DNA from: Methylorubrum sp. B1-46
GTDB taxonomy: Bacteria > Pseudomonadota > Alphaproteobacteria > Rhizobiales > Beijerinckiaceae
Direction of reading: 5' to 3'
DNA: 64,000 nt
Assembly: GCF_021117295.1 (NCBI RefSeq)
Contig: NZ_CP088247.1
Coordinates: 2,433,001 to 2,497,000, forward strand
A program made the translations under genes and the position numbers. Shown piece by piece: positions 46,462 through 55,476 of this stretch; the first letter of the stretch is position 1, and the number at the start of each line of letters is the position of its first letter. Below the pieces are notes generated by a model, which did no database searches, had not been told where the DNA came from, and saw nothing but the letters and a program-made list of their open reading frames with translations.

Positions 46462-46635
46462 TCGTCGATTCTCCGGATCGGCCCGTCCGTCCTGCCGGCG
46501 ACCCTACCACGTCTGTGGCGGCGCTCCGGGACAGGCCGGATCGGAAACGGGGCAACGGGCATGCCGCCCCGCCGGTTGCGCGCCGCGCACCTCCGCTGTT
46601 AATCCGCCAGCACCCTGTTGCCCGAGCCCAACACC

Positions 46636-47877
46636 ATGTCCGACGCCCGCCCGAACAAATCCGTCAAGAAGGTCGTTCTCGCCTATTCGGGCGGACTCGA
46701 CACCTCGATCATCCTGAAGTGGCTCCAGACCACCTACGGCTGCGAGGTCGTGACCTTCACCGCCGATCTCGGCCAGGGCGAGGAGCTGGAGCCGGCCCGC
46801 CGCAAGGCCGAGCTTCTCGGCATCAAACCGGAAAACATCTTTATCGAAGACCTGCGCGAGGAATTCGTCCGCGACTACGTCTTCCCGATGTTCCGGGCCA
46901 ACGCCGTCTACGAGGGCGTCTATCTGCTCGGCACCTCGATCGCCCGGCCACTGATCGCCAAGAAGCAGATCGAGATCGCGGAAGCGGTCGGCGCCGACGC
47001 CGTCTGCCACGGCGCTACCGGCAAGGGCAACGATCAGGTCCGGTTCGAACTCGGCTACTACGCGCTCAAGCCCGACGTGACGGTGATCGCGCCCTGGCGT
47101 GAATGGGATCTGCGCTCGCGCGAGCAGCTCATCGCGTTCGCCGAGCAGCACCAGATCCCGATCGCCAAGGACAAGCGCGGCGAGAGCCCGTTCTCGGTCG
47201 ATGCCAACCTTCTGCACGCCTCTTCCGAGGGCAAGGTGCTGGAGGACCCGGCCGTCGAGGTGCCCGACTACGTCTATTCCCGCACGCTCTCGCCGGAGGA
47301 GGCGCCGGACCAGCCGACCGTCATCACCATCGGCTTCGAGCGCGGCGACGCCGTCTCGATCGACGGCGAGCGGCTCTCGCCCGCCACCCTGCTGGCCAAG
47401 CTGAACGAACTGGGCCACGCCAATGGCATCGGCCGGCTCGATCTCGTCGAGAATCGCTTCGTCGGCATGAAGAGCCGCGGCATGTACGAGACGCCCGGCG
47501 GCACCATCCTGCTGCCGGCCCACCGGGCGATCGAGTCGATTACCCTCGACCGCGGCGCCGCGCATCTCAAGGACCAGCTCATGCCGCAATACGCGGAGCT
47601 GATCTACAACGGCTTCTGGTTCTCGCCGGAGCGCGAGATGCTCCAGGCGCTGATCGACAAGAGCCAGGAGAAGGTCACCGGCGAGGTGCGGCTCAAGCTC
47701 TACAAGGGCGGCGTCCACGTCATCGGCCGGACGAGCCCGCACTCGCTCTACGACCAGGACCTCGTCACTTTCGAGGAAGGCGCCGTCGCCTACGACCACC
47801 GCGACGCGGCCGGCTTCATCAAGCTCAACGCCCTGCGCCTGCGGACGCTGGCGCAGCGCAAGAAGCGCGAGGGCTGA
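46636..47877 (+). CDS. argG: Argininosuccinate synthase
   Basis: A 413-aa ArgG joining citrulline and aspartate with ATP in arginine synthesis. The P-loop-like [18 protein letters not shown] is near the N-terminus, followed by [49 protein letters not shown] and the tetramer-contact region near [14 protein letters not shown]. The ATG at 46636 (MSDARPNKS) is chosen over a TTG six codons upstream. It is convergent with the DUF4424 gene with a 10-bp gap. Confidence 0.96.
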   Translation: MSDARPNKSVKKVVLAYSGGLDTSIILKWLQTTYGCEVVTFTADLGQGEELEPARRKAELLGIKPENIFIEDLREEFVRDYVFPMFRANAVYEGVYLLGTSIARPLIAKKQIEIAEAVGADAVCHGATGKGNDQVRFELGYYALKPDVTVIAPWREWDLRSREQLIAFAEQHQIPIAKDKRGESPFSVDANLLHASSEGKVLEDPAVEVPDYVYSRTLSPEEAPDQPTVITIGFERGDAVSIDGERLSPATLLAKLNELGHANGIGRLDLVENRFVGMKSRGMYETPGGTILLPAHRAIESITLDRGAAHLKDQLMPQYAELIYNGFWFSPEREMLQALIDKSQEKVTGEVRLKLYKGGVHVIGRTSPHSLYDQDLVTFEEGAVAYDHRDAAGFIKLNALRLRTLAQRKKREG

Positions 47878-47887
47878 GCCCCGCGCC

Positions 47888-48883
47888 TCAGCGATCGCCC
47901 AACAAGGCGGGATCGTTCGAGACAATGAGCACGCGCAGGTCGGAATCCGGCACGTAGTCGCGGGCTTCCCAGACGAAGGTGGTCGGACCCGTCTTGCGCA
48001 CGCCCTGCCGGCAGAAGCTGACCAGGGCGTCGGCGCGCGCCTTGTCCACCGTCAGGGTGAAGCGGCCGATCCGGCCGGCCCAGTTCCGGGCCGTGGTGAC
48101 GATGTAGGGCACCTCGAAGGCGCGGGTGTAGCCCTCGGGCTTCGCTGCGGCGAGGCGCCGGATCCCGGCAAGGCCGGCATCGTCGAGGCAGTAGCGGGCA
48201 CGGAAGTCGCGCGCCGCAGCCTCCTTGGGCGAGAGGAACCAGTTGCCCGCGATCGGCGCGTAGCTGTGGGCGATGCGCAGCTCCGCCTCCGCCGGGAAGG
48301 TCTGCTCCCAGTGGAACTTGGCTTCGCTGCGCCACTGGGCGCCGGCGTCAGGCGTTGCTTCGGACAGCAGATCGGCCCCGTGCAGGGCCTTGAGGTCGGC
48401 GGGCGCGAGGCGCTTGAGCGCCGTCGCCAACTCCTCGCGTCGCAGTGGATTGAGCGGAAGCCCGTGCCGCTTGAGGCGCTCGGTCACCTCCTGCGTACCC
48501 TGGAAGGCGCGCTCCTCCAGGGCCGGCTCGACGGCCTTGCCGTCGGCCTTGACCGTGAAGCCGACGAAGTTGGCGCTGCCCTGGACCGGCAGCGAGAGCG
48601 CACTGAACGAGAGTTCGGCCCCGTCGATCGGCGGCAGCGGGAAAGCGAGACGCAGGGTGCGCGGCGCCTTCGAGCGGTTGCGGAAGACGTAATCGACGTC
48701 GATGCGGTCGATGGCGATGCGAAGATCCTCGCTCGCCAGTTCGATCGCGTCATCGCGCACCAGCACGAGGCCGCCCGCATCGAGGGTCGCCGCGCTGTCG
48801 TTGGCCTGGACGGGCGAGGCCAGCGCTGCCAGCGCCAGGATGAGGGCGCCCGGCACCCGTCCCGCGATCGATCCTCGCTTCAT
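47888..48883 (-). CDS. DUF4424 family exported protein
   Basis: A 331-aa secreted or periplasmic protein. Signal peptide GALILALAALASPVQANDS, then the DUF4424 pattern: GGLVLVRDDAIELASEDLRI, VDYVFRNRSKAPRTLRLAFPLPPID, and the late YIVTTARNWAGRIGRFTLTVDK and FVWEARDYVPDSDLRVLIV. Beta-sandwich-like, function unknown. It follows the uncharacterised gene at 48969 after 85 bp, in the same direction. Confidence 0.88.
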   Translation of the reverse strand: MKRGSIAGRVPGALILALAALASPVQANDSAATLDAGGLVLVRDDAIELASEDLRIAIDRIDVDYVFRNRSKAPRTLRLAFPLPPIDGAELSFSALSLPVQGSANFVGFTVKADGKAVEPALEERAFQGTQEVTERLKRHGLPLNPLRREELATALKRLAPADLKALHGADLLSEATPDAGAQWRSEAKFHWEQTFPAEAELRIAHSYAPIAGNWFLSPKEAAARDFRARYCLDDAGLAGIRRLAAAKPEGYTRAFEVPYIVTTARNWAGRIGRFTLTVDKARADALVSFCRQGVRKTGPTTFVWEARDYVPDSDLRVLIVSNDPALLGDR

Positions 48884-48968
48884 CCGGCTTCTTCCTTCGA
48901 AATCGCTGCACTGCCCTTCCGCTGTTAGGCGGAGGGAGCAGCGATTCGCAAAGAAGGATCGCCTGTCG

Positions 48969-49634
48969 TCAGGCCGGTTCCCAGCCGATCGTGCCCTCGG
49001 GCTGGCGGAACGGACCAGGCCCGAGATCGCCGTAGCGCAGAAAGATCTGCATCGCCGGCTGCATCTCGCGGTGCAGGCGCTCCAGGCGGCTCTCCTGCTC
49101 GTCGGTCAGGATGGCGCGGCCATCGGCATCCTTTTCCGGCGGCTCGCCGAGATGGACCGCCATCTCCACCGTGTACCACGTCATGGCGCCGTAGGGCCGC
49201 TTCGGATCGACGCTCGGCACGTCGTACGCGTCGTCCCATTCGAGGCTGAGCTGCGGCAGCAGCCGCAGGTGCTCGTCGGTCACCTCGAAGGTGATGTGCT
49301 CGGGCGTCTCGCCCGTGGCCTCGTCGCGGAACACGTCGAAGACATCCGCCGGCGCCAGCTTGGCGAGCGGGTTGTGATACTGGTAGCGGCCGGGCTTCAG
49401 CACGGCGTTCTGCAGGAACACGGCGAGCGCGTCGCCCATCGCCCGGTGCTCCTCGTCCGCGCCCTCGTCATCGCCGGTGACGTTGAAGATGTCGCCGTCG
49501 CGGTCGGTGCTGCCGTAGGGCGCGTCCGGATGGATCATCGGCGCGCCGGCCTCCGCCCCGTTCCAGGCCACGACCATCCGCCGGATCAGCGCGATGCGCT
49601 CCAGCGTCAGGTCGAAGGTATCCGTCTCGCTCAT
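48969..49634 (-). CDS. Uncharacterised cytoplasmic protein
   Basis: A 221-aa acidic protein without signal peptide or membrane segment, starting at ATG 49634 (MSETDTFDL). Aspartate, glutamate and proline are frequent, for example GDDEGADEEHRAMGDALAVFL and FEVTDEHLRLLPQLSLEWDD. The C-terminal half (RLERLHREMQPAMQIFLRYGDLGPGPF) looks helical. I do not recognise the family. A structured repeat separates it from gph. Confidence 0.65.
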   Translation of the reverse strand: MSETDTFDLTLERIALIRRMVVAWNGAEAGAPMIHPDAPYGSTDRDGDIFNVTGDDEGADEEHRAMGDALAVFLQNAVLKPGRYQYHNPLAKLAPADVFDVFRDEATGETPEHITFEVTDEHLRLLPQLSLEWDDAYDVPSVDPKRPYGAMTWYTVEMAVHLGEPPEKDADGRAILTDEQESRLERLHREMQPAMQIFLRYGDLGPGPFRQPEGTIGWEPA

Positions 49635-49732
49635 GTCGCCGGTCTGCCTCTCGCGCCCTGCGGGGCGGCTCCAGGCCCCGTCGCAACGCTCAGTGGCCCA
49701 GCGCCCGCGCGGGTGCAAGCGGTGTGGAGGTT

Positions 49733-49930
49733 CAGGCCCAAGGCAATCGCTCGAAGCCGTTTTGGCGGCTTCGCGGCGCGAAGAGCGCCGCGCGAAGCGG
49801 GCTTTTCAGGACTTCCGTCCTGAAAAGCATCGAGCAGAGCGAAAGCCTAAGCCCGCGGAGGCGGGCGCCGGCGACTGAGGCACGCCAAGAAACCAGGGAA
49901 ATCGCTTCAAGCGATTGCCCTGGGCTCAGG
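49733..49930. repeat. Structured palindromic element with several hairpins
   Basis: The outer arms form an imperfect inverted repeat: CAAGGCAATCGCTCGAAG near 49739-49756 and CTTCAAGCGATTGCCCTGGG near 49905-49924. Inside are three perfect hairpins: CGAAGCCG/CGGCTTCG (49752-49773), CGCGGCGC/GCGCCGCG (49772-49792) and GCTTTTCAGGAC/GTCCTGAAAAGC (49801-49828). The right end reaches the stop of gph. It looks like a mobile or REP-type element without coding capacity. Confidence 0.7.
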
Positions 49931-50627
49931 CCGCGGGCTTCACGCTCTCGCGGGCGAGGAGGGCGTCGACCGCCTCGGGCAGGGCGTCGAAATGGTCGAT
50001 GATCCAATCGGGCGCCAAGTCGCGCATCGGCACCGGGGTGTAGCCGAAGGTCACGCCGACGACGGGGATGCCGGCGTCCTTCGCTGCGGCGACGTCGGCC
50101 CTGGAATCACCCACCATCACCGCGCGGAGCGGATCGCCCCCGGCGCGCTCGACGGTCAGGGTGATGTGACGCGGGTCGGGCTTCGAGTAGGCGAAGGTGT
50201 CCTTGCCGACGATGGTGCGGAAGCGGTGTCCGATGCCCAGGGCATCGAGCAGCGCCACCGCGTGCGACTCGACCTTGTTGGTGCAGATCGCGAGGCGGAA
50301 GCCCGCCGCCTCCAGCCGGTCGAGCGCCCCGATCACACCGGGGAAGAGGAAGGAGTTGTCGGTGAGATGGTCGCCGTAATGGTCAAGGAAGTCCTGGAAC
50401 AGGGCCTCCAGCCGCTCCGGCGTCAGGCTCGCGCCCGCGACCGTGAAGCCGCGCTGGATCAGCGCGCGCGCGCCCGCACCGAGCAGGTCGCGGGCCTGTT
50501 CGAGGGGAAGCGGCGCGTGGCCCTCACGGGCGAGGATGACGTTAAGGGTGCCGATCAGGTCGCCCGCGGTCTCGGCGAGAGTGCCGTCGAGATCGAACAC
50601 GACGATCGGGGAGCTGTTCACGGTCAT
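49926..50627 (-). CDS. gph: Phosphoglycolate phosphatase
   Basis: A 233-aa HAD-superfamily hydrolase that removes phosphate from 2-phosphoglycolate. Motif I is VVFDLDGTLAETAGDL, motif II is ICTNKVES, motif III/IV is FAYSKPDPRH ... VMVGDSRADVAAAKDAG. The cap domain lies between 25 and 95. The ATG at 50627 begins MTVNSSPIVV; an upstream TTG start is unlikely. It is divergent from the small exported protein and upstream of the rpiA region; phosphoglycolate arises in Rubisco or DNA-repair metabolism. Confidence 0.92.
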   Translation of the reverse strand: MTVNSSPIVVFDLDGTLAETAGDLIGTLNVILAREGHAPLPLEQARDLLGAGARALIQRGFTVAGASLTPERLEALFQDFLDHYGDHLTDNSFLFPGVIGALDRLEAAGFRLAICTNKVESHAVALLDALGIGHRFRTIVGKDTFAYSKPDPRHITLTVERAGGDPLRAVMVGDSRADVAAAKDAGIPVVGVTFGYTPVPMRDLAPDWIIDHFDALPEAVDALLARESVKPAA

Positions 50628-50810
50628 CGGCGTCCCGGTTCGTTCCACTGTCAAGCTGGCTAGCGGTCGTGTCCCTTACGATCAACCCTGGCGGTTGACG
50701 CGCGGTTAGCGCGGCCCCTCAGTGTTGCCTCTCTGCCCAAGCTCCGCCACGGAACGGGTGCTTGATCGCGCTCCGCCTCGATTCGCCGCTCGGCCCCCGC
50801 AACGGATACG

Positions 50811-51305
50811 ATGTCCCGCCCCATGCGTTCCCATCCGCGCCCGACCTTCTGCCTGCTCGCCGCCACCCTGGCCCTCCTGCCGGTCGCGGCCGAAGCCGCC
50901 GGGCCCTACGAGTTCGTGGCCGCCCCCGCGGTCGATCTGAACCGGATCTACCGGATCGACCGCGCCAACGGCGAAGTCACCTCCTGCCAGTACGGCCTGC
51001 GCGACGACAGCGTCGGCGTTACCCTGTGCTTCGCCGCCGGGGAGGGCGCCGGTCCGCAGACGCCGGGCGAGTACGGGCTGATCGCCTCCCGCCACGCCCG
51101 CGAATCGGGGATCTACCGCGTCAACTATCGCACAGGTGAAACCAGCGCCTGCTACGTGCAGATCCGCCAGGAACTCGTGGTCTGCACCGAGCAGGCCGGC
51201 CCGCCGCCCGCCGGTACCGCGAGTGGGGCAGGGGCCGCCGCGACCGGTCCGGCCCCCGGCCGCGCCGGCCCGAGCGCCACGCCGCCGCAGGGAACGCGGC
51301 CCTGA
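50811..51305 (+). CDS. Small exported protein of unknown function
   Basis: A 164-aa protein with signal peptide (FCLLAATLALLPVAAEAAG). The mature part has two related repeats: DLNRIYRIDRANGEVTSCQYG and ESGIYRVNYRTGETSACYVQ, each ending in Cys and followed by another Cys (LCFA, VVCTE). This suggests a duplicated beta-unit with disulfides. The C-terminal 45 residues are Gly/Ala/Pro-rich. No family recognised with confidence. Confidence 0.65.
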   Translation: MSRPMRSHPRPTFCLLAATLALLPVAAEAAGPYEFVAAPAVDLNRIYRIDRANGEVTSCQYGLRDDSVGVTLCFAAGEGAGPQTPGEYGLIASRHARESGIYRVNYRTGETSACYVQIRQELVVCTEQAGPPPAGTASGAGAAATGPAPGRAGPSATPPQGTRP

Positions 51306-51488
51306 GACCCGGAGGCGGCGCAAAGCCCTGTGTCTTGAGCCGCGACTCGGCCTTCATGCTTCCTTGCGTCCGTCTTTTGCGGTCGCGGAGAGGCGTGCTA
51401 GGGCCTGCCTCCTCAATCGCCCCAGATTCGCCGCTCCAGCTCCGACGGTCCGAGTGCTCCCGATGAATTCGATGTCCGAGATCGTGTC

Positions 51489-52199
51489 GTGAGTGCGCCC
51501 GACCTCAAGCGCGCGGCGGCGGAGCGCGCAATCCCCCTGGTCGAGGACGGGATGCGCCTCGGCATCGGCACCGGCAGCACCGCGGCCGCCTTCATCGCGC
51601 TTCTCGGCGAGCGCGTGCGCGCCGGCCTGACCGTGACCGGTGTCCCGACTTCGGAGGCGACCCGCATCGCCTGTGAGCGCGAGGGCATCCCGCTCGCCAC
51701 GCTCGAAGAGCTGCCCGAACTCGATCTGACCATCGACGGGGCCGACGAGGTCGACAGCAATCTGCGCCTCATCAAGGGCGGCGGCGCCGCCCTGCTGCGT
51801 GAGAAGATCGTCGCGGTGGCGAGCCGCCGCATGGTGGTGATCGCTGACGCGTCGAAGCGGGTCGAGACGCTGGGCGCCTTTCCGCTGCCCGTCGAGGTGA
51901 ACCTGTTCGGCATCGGCGCCACCACCCGCGCCGTCGAGGCAGCAGTGGCGGGCGCCGGTTGCGCGGGCGAGATCGTGCGTCGCCACGACGCCTCCGGTGT
52001 GCCCGTCCTGACCGATGGCGGCCATGCCATCCTCGATCTGCGGCTCGGCCAGATCCCCGATCCGGAGGCCCTGTCCGCCCGGCTCTGGGCGGTGCCGGGC
52101 GTGGTCGAGCACGGCCTGTTCCTCGGCATCGCCGACGCGGCCATCCTCGCCGCCGCCGACGGCGAGGCGGCGGTCGTCAGCGTTCTCGGCCGCCTCTGA
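51489..52199 (+). CDS. rpiA: Ribose-5-phosphate isomerase A
   Basis: A 236-aa RpiA interconverting ribose 5-phosphate and ribulose 5-phosphate in the pentose phosphate and serine-cycle-linked carbon metabolism. The motifs are [24 protein letters not shown] and [15 protein letters not shown] with the catalytic Glu, then [12 protein letters not shown]. Starts at a GTG (51489). First gene of a four-gene run with the DUF2059, O-antigen-ligase-like and gor genes. Confidence 0.95.
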   Translation: MSAPDLKRAAAERAIPLVEDGMRLGIGTGSTAAAFIALLGERVRAGLTVTGVPTSEATRIACEREGIPLATLEELPELDLTIDGADEVDSNLRLIKGGGAALLREKIVAVASRRMVVIADASKRVETLGAFPLPVEVNLFGIGATTRAVEAAVAGAGCAGEIVRRHDASGVPVLTDGGHAILDLRLGQIPDPEALSARLWAVPGVVEHGLFLGIADAAILAAADGEAAVVSVLGRL

Positions 52200-52240
52200 C
52201 GCCCGGCCGCATCCCTTTCCTTCCCCGGAGCTTCTCCCGC

Positions 52241-52837
52241 ATGGTCCTCCGTCTCGCCGCCCTGGGCGGCCCCGTCCTCGCGGCTCTGCTGTCGCAGGCC
52301 GTCCTCGTGCCGGCGGCGCTGGCGCAGCAGCCGGCCGCCAAGCCCCCGGCCGCCGCCTCGAAGCCGACCGCGAAGCCCGGTACGGCCCCACCGCCGGCCC
52401 CCGCGCCGGAGCCGGAGGTCAGCGCCTCCCATCTCGCGCTCGCCCGCGAGGTGATGCTGAGTTCCGGCATCGCCCGCTCGTTCGACTCGATCATCCCGAC
52501 GATGGCCGATCAGATCCGCAAGAACGCGGTGACGCGGCCCGATCTCGCCAAGGACCTGGACGATGTGCTGAAAAGCCTCGATCCGGAGATGGAGCTGCAG
52601 AAGCAGCGGCTGATCAACATCGCCGCGCGCATCTACGCCAAGCGCCTGACCGAGGCCGAGCTGAAGGACATCGTCACCTTCTTCCGCTCGCCCGCGGGCA
52701 AGCGCTACGTCGAGACCCAGCCGCAGGTGCTCGACGACATGGTCGGCGCCATGCAGGATTGGACCCAGGAGGTGTCGGAATACATCATGGTCCGCACCCG
52801 TGCCGAGATGGGCAAGCGCGGCCACCAGCTCCAGTGA
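52241..52837 (+). CDS. DUF2059 exported protein
   Basis: A 198-aa protein with signal peptide (VLAALLSQAVLVPAALAQ), an Ala/Pro-rich linker (about 30-62) and the DUF2059 domain. The domain shows LAREVMLSSGIARSFDSIIPTMADQI and, at its end, IYAKRLTEAELKDIVTFFRSPAGKRYVE, typical of the family. Function unknown; rpiA-DUF2059-gor is a conserved order in alphaproteobacteria as far as I recall. Its stop overlaps the GTG of the next gene. Confidence 0.88.
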   Translation: MVLRLAALGGPVLAALLSQAVLVPAALAQQPAAKPPAAASKPTAKPGTAPPPAPAPEPEVSASHLALAREVMLSSGIARSFDSIIPTMADQIRKNAVTRPDLAKDLDDVLKSLDPEMELQKQRLINIAARIYAKRLTEAELKDIVTFFRSPAGKRYVETQPQVLDDMVGAMQDWTQEVSEYIMVRTRAEMGKRGHQLQ

Positions 52838-54063
52838 TCGCCGGCCCCGCCGCGGCGGCGCGCCTCTACGCCTCCGGCGCCGTCGCGCTGGCGCTGGTGG
52901 CGCCGGTGATGGCGCTGGCCAACCGGTCGAGCCCGCTCGTCATCGGCATTGCCGCCCTGCTGTTCCTCGCCGGCGCCGTGGCCGAGCATCGCGGGCGGGC
53001 GCTGTCTCTGCTGACCGGTCCGCTGCGCTCGCCCCTCGGCCTCGCCGCGCTCGCCTTCCTCGGCTGGTGCCTCGTCTCGCGGGTCTGGAGCCCGTTTCCC
53101 GCCCTCTGGGGGCGGGTCCTGTCCGAATTCCTGCCGACGCTGATCGCCGCTTCGATCCTCGCCCGGCTCGCGCCGACCCGGCTGTCAGCCTGGGCGCTGC
53201 TACTTGGCGCGGGCCTGCTGGCCGTTGCCTGCCTCACCATCGTGGCAAGCCTTGCGCTCGATCTCGCACCGCAGGTCTGGCTCGGGCAGCGCGTCGCCCT
53301 CTTCATGTTCAACCGCCCGCTGCTGACGGTGCTGCTGATCGCCGGGCCGATCGCCGCCTTCCTCGCCCTGCGCGGCCATCGCCTCGCGTCTGGGGCCCTC
53401 CTCGCCGTGGCGGCCCTGGCGATCCTGCGCTCGATCAGCGGCGCGGCCGCCCTCGGCCTGTTCGCCGGCGGCGTGATGTTCGCGGTCGGGCGTCTCCTCC
53501 CGCGCTCCGTGGCCCTTTGGCTCGCGGCGCTGGTGCTCGGGCTCGCCTTCGCCCTGGCGCCGGTCGAGGGCGACATCCTCCACCGGCTGATGCCGGAGGC
53601 GGCGCATGAGCGGCTGACGCAGTCCTCGTCGCGGGCGCGGGTCGCCATCGCCCAGAGCTTCGGTGCCGCCGTGGCGCAGGCGCCGTGGATCGGCTCCGGC
53701 TACGGCACGGCCCTGCGTTTCGCGGAAGTCCCGGCGGCGCAGGCGCTCGAACCGGAGATGCGGGCGATGCTGGCCGTCGGCCACCCGCACAACACCTTCC
53801 TGCAGATCTGGTCCGAACTCGGCTTCGTCGGCGCTCTGCTGGGGGCGCTGGTCGCCTTTCTCGCCCTGCGGGCGGCTTCGGCCCTGCCGCGGCTCTTGTT
53901 CGCCACAGCGCTCGGGCTGCTCGGCGCGGCGGTGGCGGTGATGTTCGTCGAGCACGGCGCGTGGCAGGGATGGTGGACGGCGGGCCTCGGGGCGGCCATC
54001 ACATGGCTGCGGGCCGCGGCCTGCGCGCGGCCCCCATATGAGAGCGCACACGAGAGCGCATGA
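52834..54063 (+). CDS. O-antigen ligase-like membrane protein
   Basis: A 409-aa polytopic membrane protein with about eleven hydrophobic helices. The long periplasmic loop around residues 255-320 has SSSRARVAIAQSFGAAVAQAPWIGSGYGTAL and then GHPHNTFLQIWSELGFVGAL, the H-x-H-N-x-(F/Y)-L-Q motif of the WaaL/Wzy O-antigen ligase superfamily. It could attach or polymerise surface glycans, but no LPS genes are nearby. It starts at GTG 52834 overlapping the DUF2059 stop, and its own stop overlaps the gor ATG. Confidence 0.85.
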   Translation: MIAGPAAAARLYASGAVALALVAPVMALANRSSPLVIGIAALLFLAGAVAEHRGRALSLLTGPLRSPLGLAALAFLGWCLVSRVWSPFPALWGRVLSEFLPTLIAASILARLAPTRLSAWALLLGAGLLAVACLTIVASLALDLAPQVWLGQRVALFMFNRPLLTVLLIAGPIAAFLALRGHRLASGALLAVAALAILRSISGAAALGLFAGGVMFAVGRLLPRSVALWLAALVLGLAFALAPVEGDILHRLMPEAAHERLTQSSSRARVAIAQSFGAAVAQAPWIGSGYGTALRFAEVPAAQALEPEMRAMLAVGHPHNTFLQIWSELGFVGALLGALVAFLALRAASALPRLLFATALGLLGAAVAVMFVEHGAWQGWWTAGLGAAITWLRAAACARPPYESAHESA

Positions 54064-55475
54064 GCGAGACCGAGATGAGCGAGACCAAGATGGACGAGTC
54101 TTGCGACGTCGACCTGTTCGTGATCGGCGGCGGCTCCGGCGGGGTGCGGGCGGCCCGCATCGCCGCCGGCCACGGTGCACGAGTGATGCTGGCGGAAGAG
54201 TACCGCGTCGGCGGCACCTGTGTGATCCGCGGCTGCGTGCCGAAGAAACTGATGGTCTATGCCGGCCGCTTCACCGACGAATTCGAGGATGCCGCCGGCT
54301 TCGGCTGGCACCTTGAGACGCCGCGCTTCGACTGGGCCGCGCTGAAGCGCTCGCGCGATGCGGAGGTGGCGCGGCTCGAGGGCATCTACGGCCGTAACCT
54401 CGCGGGCGCCGGCGTCGAGGTCGTCGCCGACCGGGCGGTGATCGAGGATCCGCACACGGTCCGCCTCGTTAAGTCCGACCGGCGGGTGCGCGCGAAGTTC
54501 ATCCTGATCGCGACCGGCGCGACGCCGGTGCGCGAACCGTTGATTCCGGGCACAGAGCTCGCGATCGATTCGAACGGCGTGTTCGAGCTTGAAACCCAGC
54601 CCGAGCGCATCCTCGTGGTCGGCGGCGGCTACATCGCCGTGGAATTCGCCGGCGTCTTCGCCAGCCTCGGCTCGAAGACGACGCTTCTGCATCGTGGAAA
54701 GAGCCTGCTGCGCGGCTTCGATCCCGAGATCGCCGACGCGCTCGGCGAGGCTTACGCCAAGCGCATGGATCTGCGCCTGGAGCAGACCGTCGAGCGTCTG
54801 GAGCGCGACGGCTCGGCCATCCGTGCCACCTTGAGCGGCGGCGAGAGCCTCACCGTTGATTGCGTGCTGGTGGCGACCGGCCGGCGCCCGAACGTCGCCG
54901 GGCTCGGACTGGATCGGGTCGGGATCGACCTCGATGCGCGGGGCGCGATCCCCGTCGAGGCGGATTCGCGCACCAAGGTGCCCTCGATCTACGCCGTCGG
55001 CGACGTCAACGGCCGCGCCGCGCTCACCCCCGTGGCGATCCGCGAGGGCCACGCCTTCGCCGACACGGTGTTCGGCAACAAGCCCTGGTGCGTCGATCAC
55101 CGCCTGATCGCGACCGCCGTGTTCTCGACGCCGGAGATCGGCGTGGTCGGCCACAACGAGGATGTGGCGCGGCGCTGCTACGAGGCCATCGACGTCTACA
55201 AGGCGAGCTTCCGCCCGATGAAGGCGACACTGTCCGGCCGCGACGAGCGGGTGATCATGAAGGTTCTGGTGGATCGCGCCAGCGACCGGGTGGTCGGCGT
55301 CCACGTGCTCGGGCCCGATGCCGGCGAGATCATTCAGGCGGTCGGCATCGCCGTCACCATGGGCGCGACCAAGTCCGATTTTGACCGCACCATCGCCGTG
55401 CACCCGACGCTCGGCGAGGAGCTGGTCACGATGCGCACCCCGTTCGTGGTGAAGCATCCGGTGGGGGTGGGGTAG
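54060..55475 (+). CDS. gor: Glutathione-disulfide reductase
   Basis: A 471-aa FAD-dependent disulfide oxidoreductase that reduces glutathione disulfide with NADPH. FAD site: DLFVIGGGSGGVRAARIAAGHG. The redox-active pair is Cys60/Cys65 (approximate) in GGTCVIRGCVPKKLM. NAD(P) site: ILVVGGGYIAVEFAGVFASLG. The catalytic His is in the C-terminal IAVHPTLGEELVTM. The first residues MSETEMSETKMDESC come from a 15-bp tandem duplication and offer three in-frame ATGs. Last gene of the rpiA run, ATGA overlap with the previous gene. Confidence 0.94.
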   Translation: MSETEMSETKMDESCDVDLFVIGGGSGGVRAARIAAGHGARVMLAEEYRVGGTCVIRGCVPKKLMVYAGRFTDEFEDAAGFGWHLETPRFDWAALKRSRDAEVARLEGIYGRNLAGAGVEVVADRAVIEDPHTVRLVKSDRRVRAKFILIATGATPVREPLIPGTELAIDSNGVFELETQPERILVVGGGYIAVEFAGVFASLGSKTTLLHRGKSLLRGFDPEIADALGEAYAKRMDLRLEQTVERLERDGSAIRATLSGGESLTVDCVLVATGRRPNVAGLGLDRVGIDLDARGAIPVEADSRTKVPSIYAVGDVNGRAALTPVAIREGHAFADTVFGNKPWCVDHRLIATAVFSTPEIGVVGHNEDVARRCYEAIDVYKASFRPMKATLSGRDERVIMKVLVDRASDRVVGVHVLGPDAGEIIQAVGIAVTMGATKSDFDRTIAVHPTLGEELVTMRTPFVVKHPVGVG

Positions 55476-55476
55476 C

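Noticed and set aside
49732-50007. Open frames over the structured repeat before gph
   Set aside because: They cross several perfect hairpins and the repeat arms, and have no domain; the repeat explains the sequence better.
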